The translations under genes were made by a program, and so were the position numbers. Source: Marinobacter sp. X15-166B (GTDB taxonomy: Bacteria; Pseudomonadota; Gammaproteobacteria; Pseudomonadales; Oleiphilaceae). Taken from it: a stretch of 64,000 bases of DNA. The stretch covers positions 1,623,044-1,687,043 of the forward strand of contig NZ_MEIY01000001.1 of NCBI RefSeq assembly GCF_001752365.1, given 5' to 3'. Below, one piece after another: positions 26,986 to 36,288 of this stretch (position 1 is its first letter; the number at the start of each line of letters is the position of its first letter). The notes beneath the pieces were generated by a model. It searched no databases. It was not told the DNA's origin and saw nothing but the letters and a program-made list of their open reading frames with translations.

Positions 26986-27180
26986 ATGGCCAAGGCGTAC
27001 CACCCCCTGCGCATAATCCTTGCGTTGATGGTCATTCTGGTGCTGATTTTAATGGACCACCTCCACAGCCCCACGTTCCGCTTCAACAGCGGCCAGGGCA
27101 ATGTGCAGACCACCCTGTCGCAGCGCGACCAGAGCGCCTGCGCCCCCTGCGGTGCTCCCTGTCCGTCGGCACGGGAATAA
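26986..27180 (+). CDS. Small single-span membrane protein with Cys-rich tail
   Basis: 64 residues. One hydrophobic helix (about residues 8-23, IILALMVILVLILM), then a short soluble tail ending in CAPCGAPC (Cys52, Cys55, Cys59). Start supported by AGGGAGAG just upstream; it lies 19 bases after the YeeE/YedE gene. No named family recognised. It may bind a metal or form a redox/thiol partner for the sulfur transporter and rhodanese (inference). Confidence 0.6.
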   Translation: MAKAYHPLRIILALMVILVLILMDHLHSPTFRFNSGQGNVQTTLSQRDQSACAPCGAPCPSARE

Positions 27181-27197
27181 CACCGTTTTTCAACCGG

Positions 27198-27244
27198 TTA
27201 TTGAAGGCATATAGGTGCAGAATGCAATCTTATGCCTTCAATAA
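27198..27244. repeat. Perfect 14-base inverted repeat upstream of proV
   Basis: TTATTGAAGGCATA (27198-27211) and TATGCCTTCAATAA (27231-27244), spacer 19 bases. No T-tract and no transposase nearby. It could be an operator for the betaine transporter or a hairpin ending the sulfur operon. Confidence 0.65.
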
Positions 27245-27272
27245 TTATGGACTCTTAAGGTAATCAATGTTT

Positions 27273-27310
27273 TCATTTGTGTCGTTAAGGGCAACGGAAC
27301 ACACAAATGA
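27273..27310 (+). promoter_or_regulatory. Hairpin that would pair over the proV start codon
   Basis: TCATTTGTGT (27273-27282) is the reverse complement of ACACAAATGA (27301-27310), which contains the proV ATG. CGTT/AACG extends the stem and AAGGG lies in the loop. In mRNA it would hide the start codon; a regulatory role is inference. Confidence 0.5.
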
Positions 27311-28497
27311 CCGATAAGGTAGTGGTAAAAAACCTCTTTAAAGTGTTCGGGGAGAATCCTGAACAGGCGATCGATATGGTTCGCCAAGGCATTTCAAAAG
27401 CAGACATTTTCGAACAAACCGGGCAGACCGTGGGCGTGATGGACGCCTCCTTCAGTATCAAAGAAGGTGAGATCTTTGTGGTCATGGGATTGTCCGGTTC
27501 CGGTAAATCCACCCTGGTACGCCTGCTCAACCGTCTGATCGAACCCAGTGCCGGGGAGGTCCTGATCGATGGCCAGAATATTGCCGCCATGTCGGATCAG
27601 GAATTGCGCGAGTTGCGGCGCCGCAAAATGAGCATGGTGTTTCAGTCCTTTGCGCTTATGCCCCACCTGACGGTGCTGCAGAACGCCGCCTTCGGCCTGG
27701 AACTGGCGGGGATGGACCGCCAGGAACGCAACCAGCGCGCCCTGGAGGCGCTGGCCCAGGTCGGCCTGGACACGGTGCATATGAGTTACCCGGATCAGCT
27801 TTCCGGTGGGATGCAGCAGCGGGTGGGTCTGGCCCGGGCGCTGGCGAACAACCCCGATGTGATGCTGATGGACGAGGCCTTCTCGGCCCTGGATCCGCTG
27901 ATCCGCACCGAGATGCAGGATGAGTTGGTCAAACTGCAGAGCAAATCCCGTCGTACCGTCATCTTTATCTCCCACGATCTGGACGAAGCCATGCGCATTG
28001 GTGACCGCATCGCCATTATGGAAGGCGGGCGGGTGGTGCAGGTGGGCACGCCGGACGAAATATTGAAAAATCCGGCCGACGACTACGTACGGTCGTTTTT
28101 CCGCAATGTGGACGTCACCAGCATTTTGTCCGCTAAAGACATTGCCTCCAAGCAACAGGCCACGGTGATCAAACGGGAAGGCTTCGGGCCGACTTCGGCG
28201 ATCGAGCGTCTGCGCCAGCACGAGCGTGACTATGGGTATGTGGTGTCGCCTGACGGTACCTTCCACGGCGTGGTGTCGATCGCGTCGCTGTTGGCCGCGG
28301 AGAAAAACAACGGTCGTCTGACGGACGCCTTTCTGAACGAAGTCGAACCGATCCATGTCAACACTTCGCTGAGCGACGTGATCGGTCAGGTGGCCAGGCA
28401 CGCCTATGGTCTGCCCGTCATTGACGACAACCGGGAGTATCAAGGCGTTATCACCCGGGTCGCCATGCTGCGCGCCCTGGATCGTGAGGAGGAATGA
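27307..28497 (+). CDS. proV: Glycine betaine/proline ABC transporter ATPase ProV
   Basis: 396 residues. Walker [10 protein letters not shown] (61-69), [15 protein letters not shown] signature, Walker [14 protein letters not shown], and a C-terminal CBS pair (about residues 275-396). The N-terminal [21 protein letters not shown] segment is typical of ProV-type osmotic transporters. Overlaps proW by 4 bases (ATGA). Imports betaine or proline betaine, possibly as carbon source as well as osmoprotectant. Confidence 0.92.
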   Translation: MTDKVVVKNLFKVFGENPEQAIDMVRQGISKADIFEQTGQTVGVMDASFSIKEGEIFVVMGLSGSGKSTLVRLLNRLIEPSAGEVLIDGQNIAAMSDQELRELRRRKMSMVFQSFALMPHLTVLQNAAFGLELAGMDRQERNQRALEALAQVGLDTVHMSYPDQLSGGMQQRVGLARALANNPDVMLMDEAFSALDPLIRTEMQDELVKLQSKSRRTVIFISHDLDEAMRIGDRIAIMEGGRVVQVGTPDEILKNPADDYVRSFFRNVDVTSILSAKDIASKQQATVIKREGFGPTSAIERLRQHERDYGYVVSPDGTFHGVVSIASLLAAEKNNGRLTDAFLNEVEPIHVNTSLSDVIGQVARHAYGLPVIDDNREYQGVITRVAMLRALDREEE

Positions 28498-29690
28498 ACA
28501 TGGCCACTGAAACCACAACCAACCCCTGGGCCACCGGCACGGCAACGGAACCGGCGCAAGACACTGCGAGTAATCCCTGGGCCACGGCAGAGGAATCGGG
28601 CAGCAGCGCGCCCGCCGAGGCGGCCAACAACCCCTGGTCCGGCACCCCGGACGAGGGCACCGAAACGACCGGCAACGCCGAGCCGGCGCTGGACTGGCTG
28701 GCGGCCGACAACGCGCAAGGCGAGGCGGGGTTCAGCATCCTCGATCCGTTTGTGCACTATGAAATTCCCTTGCAGGACTGGGTCGAAACGGGTCTGAGCT
28801 GGCTGGTGGACAACTTCCGCGGCGTGTTCCAGAGCATCCGGATGCCGGTGGATGCGGTGCTGACCGGGGTTGAAAGTACCCTGACTGCGGCCCCGGCGGT
28901 GTTGATCATTACCATTATGGCGTTGCTGGCCTGGCAATTGTCCAGCAAGCGTCTGGCGGTGGGGACCATTCTCTCGCTGGTGGCGGTGGGCCTGATCGGG
29001 GCCTGGCATGAAGCCATGATCACCCTGGCGCTGGTGCTGACGTCGCTGATTTTCTGCATCGGCATCGGCCTGCCCACCGGCATCTGGCTGGCCCGTAACG
29101 ACCGCGTCGCCGCCATCATGCGACCGGTGCTGGACGCCATGCAGACCACCCCGCCGTTCGTATATCTGGTGCCCATTGTGATGCTGTTCGGTATTGGCAA
29201 CGTACCGGGAGTGGTGGTCACCATCGTATTTGCCCTGCCACCGCTGATCCGGTTGACCAATCTGGGCATCCGCCAGGTCCCGGCGGATCTGGTAGAGGCG
29301 TCCCGGTCCTTCGGGGCCAGTCCGCGGCAATTGCTGTTCAAGGTACAGCTGCCGCTGGCCATGCCCACCATCATGGCCGGGATTAACCAGACTCTGATGC
29401 TGGCCCTGTCCATGGTGGTGATCGCGTCGATGATCGCCGTGGGTGGGCTCGGGCAGATGGTGCTGCGTGGTATCGGCCGTCTGGACATGGGCTTGGCGAC
29501 GGTAGGTGGCCTGGGCATTGTCCTGCTGGCCATCCTGCTGGACCGCATGACCCAGGCACTGGGCCGCGACCAGCGGGTATCCGGTGTGCGCCACTGGCAC
29601 CAGCGGGGCCCCGCCGGGCTGATCACCCGGCTTGTGGGTCACCGTCGGTCAACCGATGCCGGGGTGCCAACAGGCACCGCCCAGCAGTAA
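28494..29690 (+). CDS. proW: Glycine betaine/proline ABC permease ProW
   Basis: 398 residues. A hydrophilic N-terminus of about 75 residues contains three NPW repeats ([23 protein letters not shown]), then the permease with about six to seven membrane segments and the [27 protein letters not shown] coupling loop. E. coli ProW also has a long N-terminal tail, but this one is repetitive and rich in Ala, Thr and Glu. Two ATGs two codons apart are possible starts; the first overlaps the proV stop. Confidence 0.9.
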   Translation: MNMATETTTNPWATGTATEPAQDTASNPWATAEESGSSAPAEAANNPWSGTPDEGTETTGNAEPALDWLAADNAQGEAGFSILDPFVHYEIPLQDWVETGLSWLVDNFRGVFQSIRMPVDAVLTGVESTLTAAPAVLIITIMALLAWQLSSKRLAVGTILSLVAVGLIGAWHEAMITLALVLTSLIFCIGIGLPTGIWLARNDRVAAIMRPVLDAMQTTPPFVYLVPIVMLFGIGNVPGVVVTIVFALPPLIRLTNLGIRQVPADLVEASRSFGASPRQLLFKVQLPLAMPTIMAGINQTLMLALSMVVIASMIAVGGLGQMVLRGIGRLDMGLATVGGLGIVLLAILLDRMTQALGRDQRVSGVRHWHQRGPAGLITRLVGHRRSTDAGVPTGTAQQ

Positions 29691-29705
29691 GCCCCGCCAC
29701 GGGGC
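29691..29705. other. Short hairpin between proW and proX
   Basis: GCCCC-GCCAC-GGGGC directly after the proW stop codon. It may be a weak processing or attenuation site; 50 bases separate it from proX. Confidence 0.3.
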
Positions 29706-29755
29706 ACGTGTACTAAATTAATAACACTGACGTAAACGTCGAACAGGAGAGACAG

Positions 29756-30766
29756 ATGTCAACTTCATGGATTAAAAAAACCGGCCAGGGATTGCTGGCA
29801 GCCGCCCTGGCCACGAGCCTGAGTGTACAGGCCGACAGCCGGCCGGGTGAGGGGGTCACCGTGACCCCGCTGAAAAGCTCGATTGCCGAAGAAACCTTCC
29901 AGACCCTTCTGGTCAGCCGGGCGCTGGAAGAGCTGGGTTTTACGGTAGAAGACATTCGCGAGCTGGAATACCCGGCTGCCCATATCGCCATTGCCAATGG
30001 CGACGGCACTTTTCTCGCGGATCACTGGTACCCGATGCACATCGATTTCTATGAAAAAGCCGGCGGCGACGACAAGCTGTTCCGTTCCAACGTCTTCTCC
30101 GGTGGAGCCTTGAGCGGTTATCTGATCGACAAGAAGACCGCCGATGAACACAACATCACCCACATCGACCAGCTCAAGGACCCGGAGATTGCCAAGGTTT
30201 TCGATGCCGATGGCAATGGCAAAGCGGATCTGACCGGTTGCCCGCCGGGCTGGGGGTGTGAGCAGATCATCGAGCACCACATGGATGCCTATGGACTGCG
30301 GGACACGGTGGACCACAACCAGGGGTCCTACTCCGCGCTTATGGCCGGCACCATCGCCCAGTTCAACAAAGGCGAGCCGGTGCTCTACTACACCTGGGTA
30401 CCCTACTGGGTGAGTGCGGTGATGAAACCCGGCGAAGACGTGGTGTGGTTGCAGGTGCCCTTCTCCGCGCTACCCGGGGAGCGGGGCGAGGTGGACACCT
30501 CCTTGCCGGACGGTTCCAACTTCGGCTTCCAGGCTAACACCCAGCGCATCGTCGCCAACCGGGACTTTGTCGAAAAATACCCGTCGGTAAAAGCTCTGTT
30601 CAACGCCATGGAAGTGTCCAGCGGTCATATTTCCGCCCAGAACCTGGCCATGCGTAACGGTCAGGACAGCGACCGGGACATCGAGCGGCATACGGATCAG
30701 TGGATCAAGGCCAACCGGGAAACCTTCGACCGCTGGTTGGCAGCGGCGCGGGCCGCTGCCCGGTAA
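29756..30766 (+). CDS. proX: Glycine betaine/proline betaine binding protein ProX
   Basis: 336 residues with a signal peptide (MSTSWIKKTGQGLLAAALAT, cleavage near VQA at about residue 24). OpuAC-type periplasmic binding protein; the Trp-rich segments ADHWYPMH and YYTWVPYW fit ligand cages for quaternary amines. The AGGAGAGA ribosome-binding site supports the start. Last gene of proVWX, followed by a terminator. Confidence 0.9.
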   Translation: MSTSWIKKTGQGLLAAALATSLSVQADSRPGEGVTVTPLKSSIAEETFQTLLVSRALEELGFTVEDIRELEYPAAHIAIANGDGTFLADHWYPMHIDFYEKAGGDDKLFRSNVFSGGALSGYLIDKKTADEHNITHIDQLKDPEIAKVFDADGNGKADLTGCPPGWGCEQIIEHHMDAYGLRDTVDHNQGSYSALMAGTIAQFNKGEPVLYYTWVPYWVSAVMKPGEDVVWLQVPFSALPGERGEVDTSLPDGSNFGFQANTQRIVANRDFVEKYPSVKALFNAMEVSSGHISAQNLAMRNGQDSDRDIERHTDQWIKANRETFDRWLAAARAAAR

Positions 30767-30792
30767 TCCCCGGACACATTGCAGACCGACCG

Positions 30793-30821
30793 AAAACCCC
30801 CGGCTCCGACCGGGGGTTTTT
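30793..30821. terminator. Terminator after proX
   Basis: AAAACCCCCGG (30793-30803), loop CTCCGA, CCGGGGGTTTT (30810-30820) and more T. A-tract and T-tract on the two sides make it bidirectional, serving proX and the convergent Lrp gene. Confidence 0.85.
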
Positions 30822-30834
30822 ATATTTTGCTCAG

Positions 30835-31311
30835 TCAGCGAACACCCACCGGGATGGTGTGGGTGTTCTTGATCTCCCGCAGGGCGAAGTTGGAATTTAC
30901 CTGGGCGATGCCCTGCAAAGTGAAGATTTTCTCATTCAGAAAACGGTCGTAGCTGGCCATATCCGGGACGATCACCCGCATCACAAAATCCGCATCACCG
31001 GTCACCGCAAAACATTGCAGCACCTCCGGGTAGCTGCTGACTTGCTGCTCGATTTCGGCGGTGCTGTCGATGGTGTGTCGTTGCAATGACAAATTGACGA
31101 GCACGCACAACCCCTGACCGATGCGTTCAGGGGCCACCTGTGCGCTGTAACCGGTGATGACACCGGCTTCCTCGAGTGTCCTCACCCGGCGCCAGCACGC
31201 GGCCGGGGACAACCCCACCTGTTCCGCCAGATGCTGGTTGCTGATCCGCCCGTCCTGTTGCAGCAAGTCCAGAATGCGCTGGTCGAGTTTGTCCAGTTCC
31301 ACCTGTTTCAT
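30835..31311 (-). CDS. Lrp/AsnC family transcriptional regulator
   Basis: 158 residues from MKQVELDKLDQRILDLLQQD. The N-terminal helix-turn-helix (NQHLAEQVGLSPAACWRRVR) and C-terminal RAM ligand-binding domain (about 70-150) give the normal family length. Upstream ATGs would add about 16 to 32 unusual residues with no better ribosome-binding site, so the start is a length-based choice. It is divergent from the indolepyruvate oxidoreductase/aminotransferase/symporter operon and probably senses an aromatic amino acid. Confidence 0.88.
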   Translation of the reverse strand: MKQVELDKLDQRILDLLQQDGRISNQHLAEQVGLSPAACWRRVRTLEEAGVITGYSAQVAPERIGQGLCVLVNLSLQRHTIDSTAEIEQQVSSYPEVLQCFAVTGDADFVMRVIVPDMASYDRFLNEKIFTLQGIAQVNSNFALREIKNTHTIPVGVR

Positions 31312-31470
31312 TTGGTAACACTCGCAGTTTTTCGAAGGATCTTTCGTTTGCATGATCATTATAGGGATATCTTGTGTGAAAGCTAAAGGTGTTGGGTCAA
31401 TAAGCAAGCACCTTTTGCGAACTTCCCTCTAGACTTCAAGTCATAAAATCGACAATAAGAGGAGGGCGTT

Positions 31471-34400
31471 ATGTCCACCGACATCTCTCAAACCGCTGCC
31501 GGCGAAGGCAGCACCGCCGGGGAAGAACTGTCTCCGGGCAGCACTCCGCAGCTCGATGAGTACCAGCTTGAAGACCGCTATCTGCGTAAATCCGGGCGGG
31601 TCTTTCTCACCGGTACGCAGGCGTTGGTGCGTATTCCCCTGATGCAGGCCGAGCTGGACCGCCAGGCAGGGCTGAATACCGCCGGCCTGGTCAGCGGCTA
31701 CCGGGGATCCCCTCTGGGTGCCTACGATCTGGCCCTGTGGCAGGCAAAGCCTCTGTTGAATGAGGCCCGGGTCGATTTTGTCCCGGCCATCAACGAGGAT
31801 CTGGCCGCGACCATCATTCTGGGTACCCAGCAAGTGGAAACCGATGCCGACCGCGAGGTGGACGGAGTCTTCGGACTCTGGTACGGCAAAGGCCCCGGGG
31901 TGGATCGCGCCGGCGACGCCCTGAAACACGGCACCACCTACGGCAGTTCGCCCCACGGAGGGGTGCTGGTGGTGGCCGGGGATGACCACGGGTGCGTGTC
32001 CTCCTCCATGCCCCACCAGTCCGACGTGGCGTTCATGAGCTTCTTCATGCCCACCATCAATCCGGCTAATGTGGCCGAATACCTGGAGTTTGGACTCTGG
32101 GGGTATGCCCTGTCCCGTTACAGCGGCTGCTGGGTGGGTTTCAAGGCGGTGTCCGAAACCGTGGAAAGCGCAGCGTCAGTGGAGCTGCCGCCCTTGCCGG
32201 AATTTGTCACCCCGGATGATTTCACCCCGCCGGAGGACGGCCTGCACTACCGCTGGCCCGATCTGCCGGGACCGCAGCTGGAAACCCGCATCGAACACAA
32301 GCTGGCAGCGGTGCAGGCCTTTGCCCGCGCCAACCCAATCGACCGGTGTCTGTTCAATAACGCCGAGGCGCGGTTTGGCATTGTGACCACCGGGAAAGGC
32401 CATCTGGATCTGCTGGAAGCACTTGATCTGCTGGGCATTGATGAAGCCCGCATGCACCAGCTGGGACTGGACATTTACAAGGTGGGGCTGGTCTGGCCCC
32501 TGGAGCGGCGCGGCATTCTCGACTTTGTGCACCACAAGGAAGAGGTGCTGGTGGTGGAAGAAAAGCGCGGCATTATCGAGAGCCAGATCAAGGAGGCCAT
32601 GTCCGAGCCGGATCATCCCGGGGAGGTGTTGATCACCGGGAAACAGGATGAACTGGGGCGCCCGCTGATTCCCTACGTGGGCGAGCTGAGTCCCAAACTG
32701 GTTGCCGGCTTTCTGGCCGACCGGCTGGGCCGCTTTTTCGGGATTGATTTCAGTGACCAGCTGGCGGTCATGAACTGCATGAGCAACGCGGAGGATCCAG
32801 GCGGGGTCCGGCGCCTGCCGTACTTCTGCTCCGGCTGCCCCCATAATATTTCCACCAAGGTCCCGGAAGGCAGTAAGGCGCTGGCCGGGATCGGTTGCCA
32901 CTTTATGGCCTCGTGGATGGGCCGTAATACGGAATCGCTGATCCAGATGGGCGGCGAGGGGGTCAACTGGATCGGCAAGAGCCGTTACCTCGGTAACCCC
33001 CATGTGTTCCAGAATCTGGGCGAGGGCACCTATTTTCATTCCGGCTCCATGGCCATACGCCAGGCGGTCGCCGCGGGCATCAACATCACCTACAAAATCC
33101 TGTTCAATGATGCGGTGGCCATGACCGGTGGGCAGCCCGTAGACGGCCAGATTACCGTGCCAATGATTGCCCGCCAGGTCGCCGCCGAAGGCGCACGACG
33201 GGTGGTGGTGCTCAGTGATGAGCCGGACAAGTACCACGGCCATCTGCACCAGTTCCCCGACGACGTCAGCTTCCATGACCGCAGCGAGCTGGATCAGGTG
33301 CAGCGGGAGTTGCGCGACATTCCCGGGTGTACCGTGCTGATCTACGACCAGACCTGTGCCGCTGAAAAGCGCCGCCGCCGCAAGCGCAACCAGTACCCGG
33401 ATCCCGCCAGACGGGCGTTTATCAATCATCACGTGTGCGAAGGTTGCGGCGACTGTTCGGTGCAGTCGAACTGCCTGAGTGTGGTGCCGCGGCACACCGA
33501 ACTGGGACGCAAACGCAAGATCGACCAGTCGTCCTGTAACAAGGATTTCTCCTGCGTGAATGGCTTTTGCCCCAGTTTTGTCACTATCGAGGGTGGCCAG
33601 CTGCGCAAATCCCGCGGTCTGGACACCGGCTCGGTGCTGACCAGCAAACTGGCCGATCTGCCGGAGCCGGTGTTGCCGAAGCTGAGCGGCTCCTACGATT
33701 TGCTGGTGGGCGGTGTCGGTGGTACCGGGGTCGTCACCGTGGGCCAGCTGATTACCATGGCCGCCCACCTGGAAGGCAAGGGCACCTCGGTGCTGGATTT
33801 CACCGGATTCGCCCAGAAAGGCGGTACGGTGCTCAGTTATGTGCGCATGGCGCCGACGCCGGACAAATTGCATCAGGTGCGCATCAGCGCCGGTGAAGCC
33901 GATGCGGTGATTGCCTGCGATCTGGTGGTGGCCTCGTCCCAGAAAGCGCTGAGCGTGTTGCGGCCCGACCGCACCCGCGTGGTGGCCAACGAAGCCGAGT
34001 TACCCACCGCCGATTATGTGCTCTACCGGGATGCGGACATGCAGGCCGACAAACGTCTGGAGCTGATCCGTAACGCCGTCGGCGAGGACAACTTCGCGCA
34101 ACTGGATGCCAACGGCATCGCCGAACAGCTGATGGGCGACACGGTGTTTTCCAACGTGATGATGCTCGGCTTTGCCTGGCAGCGGGGGCTGTTGCCGCTG
34201 TCCCATGCGGCGTTGATGAAGGCCATTGAACTCAACGGCGTGGCGGTCGAGCGCAACAAGGAAGTGTTCGGCTGGGGCCGGCTGGCGGCGGTCGATGTGA
34301 GCGTGATTACCGAGCTGTTGCGTCCCGCTGAAAACGCCAGTCAGGAGACGCAAACGGAGCCGGATCTGGACGAGTTGATCCAGAGCCGTTACCGGAATCT

Positions 34401-35052
34401 GGTGAACTATCAGAACCGCCGCTGGGCCGATCGTTACACCACGCTGGTGCAGCAGGTGCGTGAGGCGGAAGAAAAGCTGGGCGAGACCAACCACTTGCTG
34501 ACCCGCGCGGTGGCCTGGCAGTTGTACCGGTTTATGGCCTTCAAGGATGAATACGAGGTGGCCCGGTTGTTCACGGAGACCGATTTCCTGCAGGAGGTGA
34601 ACCAGACCTTTGAGGGCGACTTCAAGATTCACTTCCACCTGGCACCGCCGATCATGAACCGGGGTACCGACGCCCAAGGCCGGCCCCGCAAGCGTGAGTT
34701 TGGTCCCTGGATGTTCCGCGCGTTCAAACTGCTGGCCAGATTGCGGGTGCTGCGGGGCACGGTGCTGGATCCGTTCCGGTACACCGCCGACCGCAAGATG
34801 GATCGGGCGCAATTGCACGATTACCAGCAATTGGTGGCGCGGATCGTCCGCGAGCTGGATGCGCGCAACTACGACACTTTCTTGCAGCTGGCGGAACTGC
34901 CAGCGGAAATACGCGGCTATGGCCCGGTGCGGGAGCAGTCCGCCCAGGCGATCGAGGCCAAGCAGCAGCAGCTGATCAAAGCTCTGGATACCGGTCGCCC
35001 CACGTTGATTCGCACGGCTCAGGCCGATACCAAGGAGACAGATCATGTTTGA
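31471..35052 (+). CDS. Fused indolepyruvate:ferredoxin oxidoreductase
   Basis: 1193 residues. It combines the alpha (TPP-dependent; pyrimidine and PP-binding parts, including GIGCHFMASWMGRN and EGTYFHSGSMAIRQA) and gamma (C-terminal, LVGGVGGTGVVTVGQLI) subunits of 2-oxoacid oxidoreductases, as in aerobic proteobacteria. A cysteine cluster at Cys656, Cys659, Cys662 and Cys668, with nearby Cys453/Cys456, fits Fe-S ligands. It decarboxylates indolepyruvate, phenylpyruvate or hydroxyphenylpyruvate to the aryl-acetyl-CoA. Cotranscribed with an aminotransferase whose ATG overlaps its last codons, it should feed phenylacetyl-CoA into the paa pathway without PaaK. AGAGGAGG precedes the ATG. Confidence 0.92.
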   Translation: MSTDISQTAAGEGSTAGEELSPGSTPQLDEYQLEDRYLRKSGRVFLTGTQALVRIPLMQAELDRQAGLNTAGLVSGYRGSPLGAYDLALWQAKPLLNEARVDFVPAINEDLAATIILGTQQVETDADREVDGVFGLWYGKGPGVDRAGDALKHGTTYGSSPHGGVLVVAGDDHGCVSSSMPHQSDVAFMSFFMPTINPANVAEYLEFGLWGYALSRYSGCWVGFKAVSETVESAASVELPPLPEFVTPDDFTPPEDGLHYRWPDLPGPQLETRIEHKLAAVQAFARANPIDRCLFNNAEARFGIVTTGKGHLDLLEALDLLGIDEARMHQLGLDIYKVGLVWPLERRGILDFVHHKEEVLVVEEKRGIIESQIKEAMSEPDHPGEVLITGKQDELGRPLIPYVGELSPKLVAGFLADRLGRFFGIDFSDQLAVMNCMSNAEDPGGVRRLPYFCSGCPHNISTKVPEGSKALAGIGCHFMASWMGRNTESLIQMGGEGVNWIGKSRYLGNPHVFQNLGEGTYFHSGSMAIRQAVAAGINITYKILFNDAVAMTGGQPVDGQITVPMIARQVAAEGARRVVVLSDEPDKYHGHLHQFPDDVSFHDRSELDQVQRELRDIPGCTVLIYDQTCAAEKRRRRKRNQYPDPARRAFINHHVCEGCGDCSVQSNCLSVVPRHTELGRKRKIDQSSCNKDFSCVNGFCPSFVTIEGGQLRKSRGLDTGSVLTSKLADLPEPVLPKLSGSYDLLVGGVGGTGVVTVGQLITMAAHLEGKGTSVLDFTGFAQKGGTVLSYVRMAPTPDKLHQVRISAGEADAVIACDLVVASSQKALSVLRPDRTRVVANEAELPTADYVLYRDADMQADKRLELIRNAVGEDNFAQLDANGIAEQLMGDTVFSNVMMLGFAWQRGLLPLSHAALMKAIELNGVAVERNKEVFGWGRLAAVDVSVITELLRPAENASQETQTEPDLDELIQSRYRNLVNYQNRRWADRYTTLVQQVREAEEKLGETNHLLTRAVAWQLYRFMAFKDEYEVARLFTETDFLQEVNQTFEGDFKIHFHLAPPIMNRGTDAQGRPRKREFGPWMFRAFKLLARLRVLRGTVLDPFRYTADRKMDRAQLHDYQQLVARIVRELDARNYDTFLQLAELPAEIRGYGPVREQSAQAIEAKQQQLIKALDTGRPTLIRTAQADTKETDHV

Positions 35053-36229
35053 GTCGCTCAAGCCCTTACCCCATGACCCGATCCTGCATTTGATGCAGGC
35101 CTACCGGGACGACCCGCGACCCGAAAAGGTGGATCTGGGTGTGGGCGTCTATAAGGACGATGCCGGCAACACACCCATCATGGCGGCGGTGCATGAAGCC
35201 GAGCGGCGTCTGCTGGCGGCAGAAACCACCAAGAGCTATGTGGGACCGGCGGGATCGGCGGCGTTTAACGAGGCGATGGCGCGCCTGATTCTCGGGGAAC
35301 GCAACCCGTTGCTGGCAGAAGGCCGCACCTCGGTGATCCAGACCCCGGGTGGTTGCGGGGCGCTGCGCATGGCGGCGGAGTTCTTCCGGTTGTGCCGGGC
35401 GGACACCCGGGTGTGGGTCAGTACGCCAACCTGGGCCAACCATATACCCTTGCTGAGCGGAGCGGGACTGCAATTGCAGGAGTACCCCTATCTCGACCGC
35501 GACACCATGACCGTGGATTTCGACGCCATGCTCGGGGCACTGGAGGGCGCTCGGCAGGGCGACGTGGTGTTGCTTCACGGCTGTTGCCACAACCCCTCCG
35601 GGGCCGATCTGACGTTTGCCCAGTGGCAGGCCCTGACCGGGCTGATTCAGCGCAAGGGTTTGCTGCCTTTTGTGGATATCGCCTATCAGGGGCTGGGGGA
35701 CGGTCTGGAAGAGGATGCGGCCGGACTGCGTTACCTGGCCGGTCAGGTGCCGGAGATGGTCATCGCCGCCTCTTGTTCCAAAAATTTTGGCCTGTACCGG
35801 GAGCGAACCGGCGCACTGATGCTGATCTCGGCCAGCGGAACCATTAACACCGCGGCCACCAGCCAGCTGCTGGGGGTGGTCCGTGGCCATTATTCCATGC
35901 CTCCGGCCCATGGAGGCGCCATTGTCGAAACCATCCTGACGGACGACGCCTTGCGCGCCAGCTGGCAAAGCGAACTGAGCGGCATGTGCGCGCGAATTCT
36001 CGGGCTGCGGCACGCCTTTGCCGATGCTCTGGCGCCGGTGGGTGATTTCGGTTTTATTGCCCGCCAGCGGGGCATGTTCTCGTTTCTGGGGATAACCCCC
36101 GAGCAGGTTCGGCGGCTGCGGGAAGAACATGGCATCTATATGCTCGACAGCAGCCGGGTCAACGTGGCCGGCCTGAACGAGCGGGTGTTACCCCAAGTCG
36201 CCAATGCGATAGGCGGTGTAATGAAGTAG
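35045..36229 (+). CDS. Aromatic/aspartate-family aminotransferase
   Basis: 394-residue class I PLP aminotransferase of the AspC/TyrB subgroup. Schiff-base Lys246 is in SCSKNFGLYRERTG, and the C-terminal substrate-binding Arg region is SRVNVAGL. It overlaps the oxidoreductase by 8 bases. It probably transaminates phenylalanine, tyrosine or tryptophan to the 2-oxoacid used by the oxidoreductase. An aspartate preference is possible from sequence alone; the operon favours aromatic substrates. Confidence 0.9.
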   Translation: MFESLKPLPHDPILHLMQAYRDDPRPEKVDLGVGVYKDDAGNTPIMAAVHEAERRLLAAETTKSYVGPAGSAAFNEAMARLILGERNPLLAEGRTSVIQTPGGCGALRMAAEFFRLCRADTRVWVSTPTWANHIPLLSGAGLQLQEYPYLDRDTMTVDFDAMLGALEGARQGDVVLLHGCCHNPSGADLTFAQWQALTGLIQRKGLLPFVDIAYQGLGDGLEEDAAGLRYLAGQVPEMVIAASCSKNFGLYRERTGALMLISASGTINTAATSQLLGVVRGHYSMPPAHGGAIVETILTDDALRASWQSELSGMCARILGLRHAFADALAPVGDFGFIARQRGMFSFLGITPEQVRRLREEHGIYMLDSSRVNVAGLNERVLPQVANAIGGVMK

Positions 36230-36288
36230 GGCCTCGACGGGCTTCCTGACGAAGACGATCCAACAAAAACAATGATTCGGAGTACACA

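Noticed and set aside
27198-27244. Inverted repeat as the end of an insertion sequence
   Set aside because: No transposase, no second end and no target-site duplication around it.
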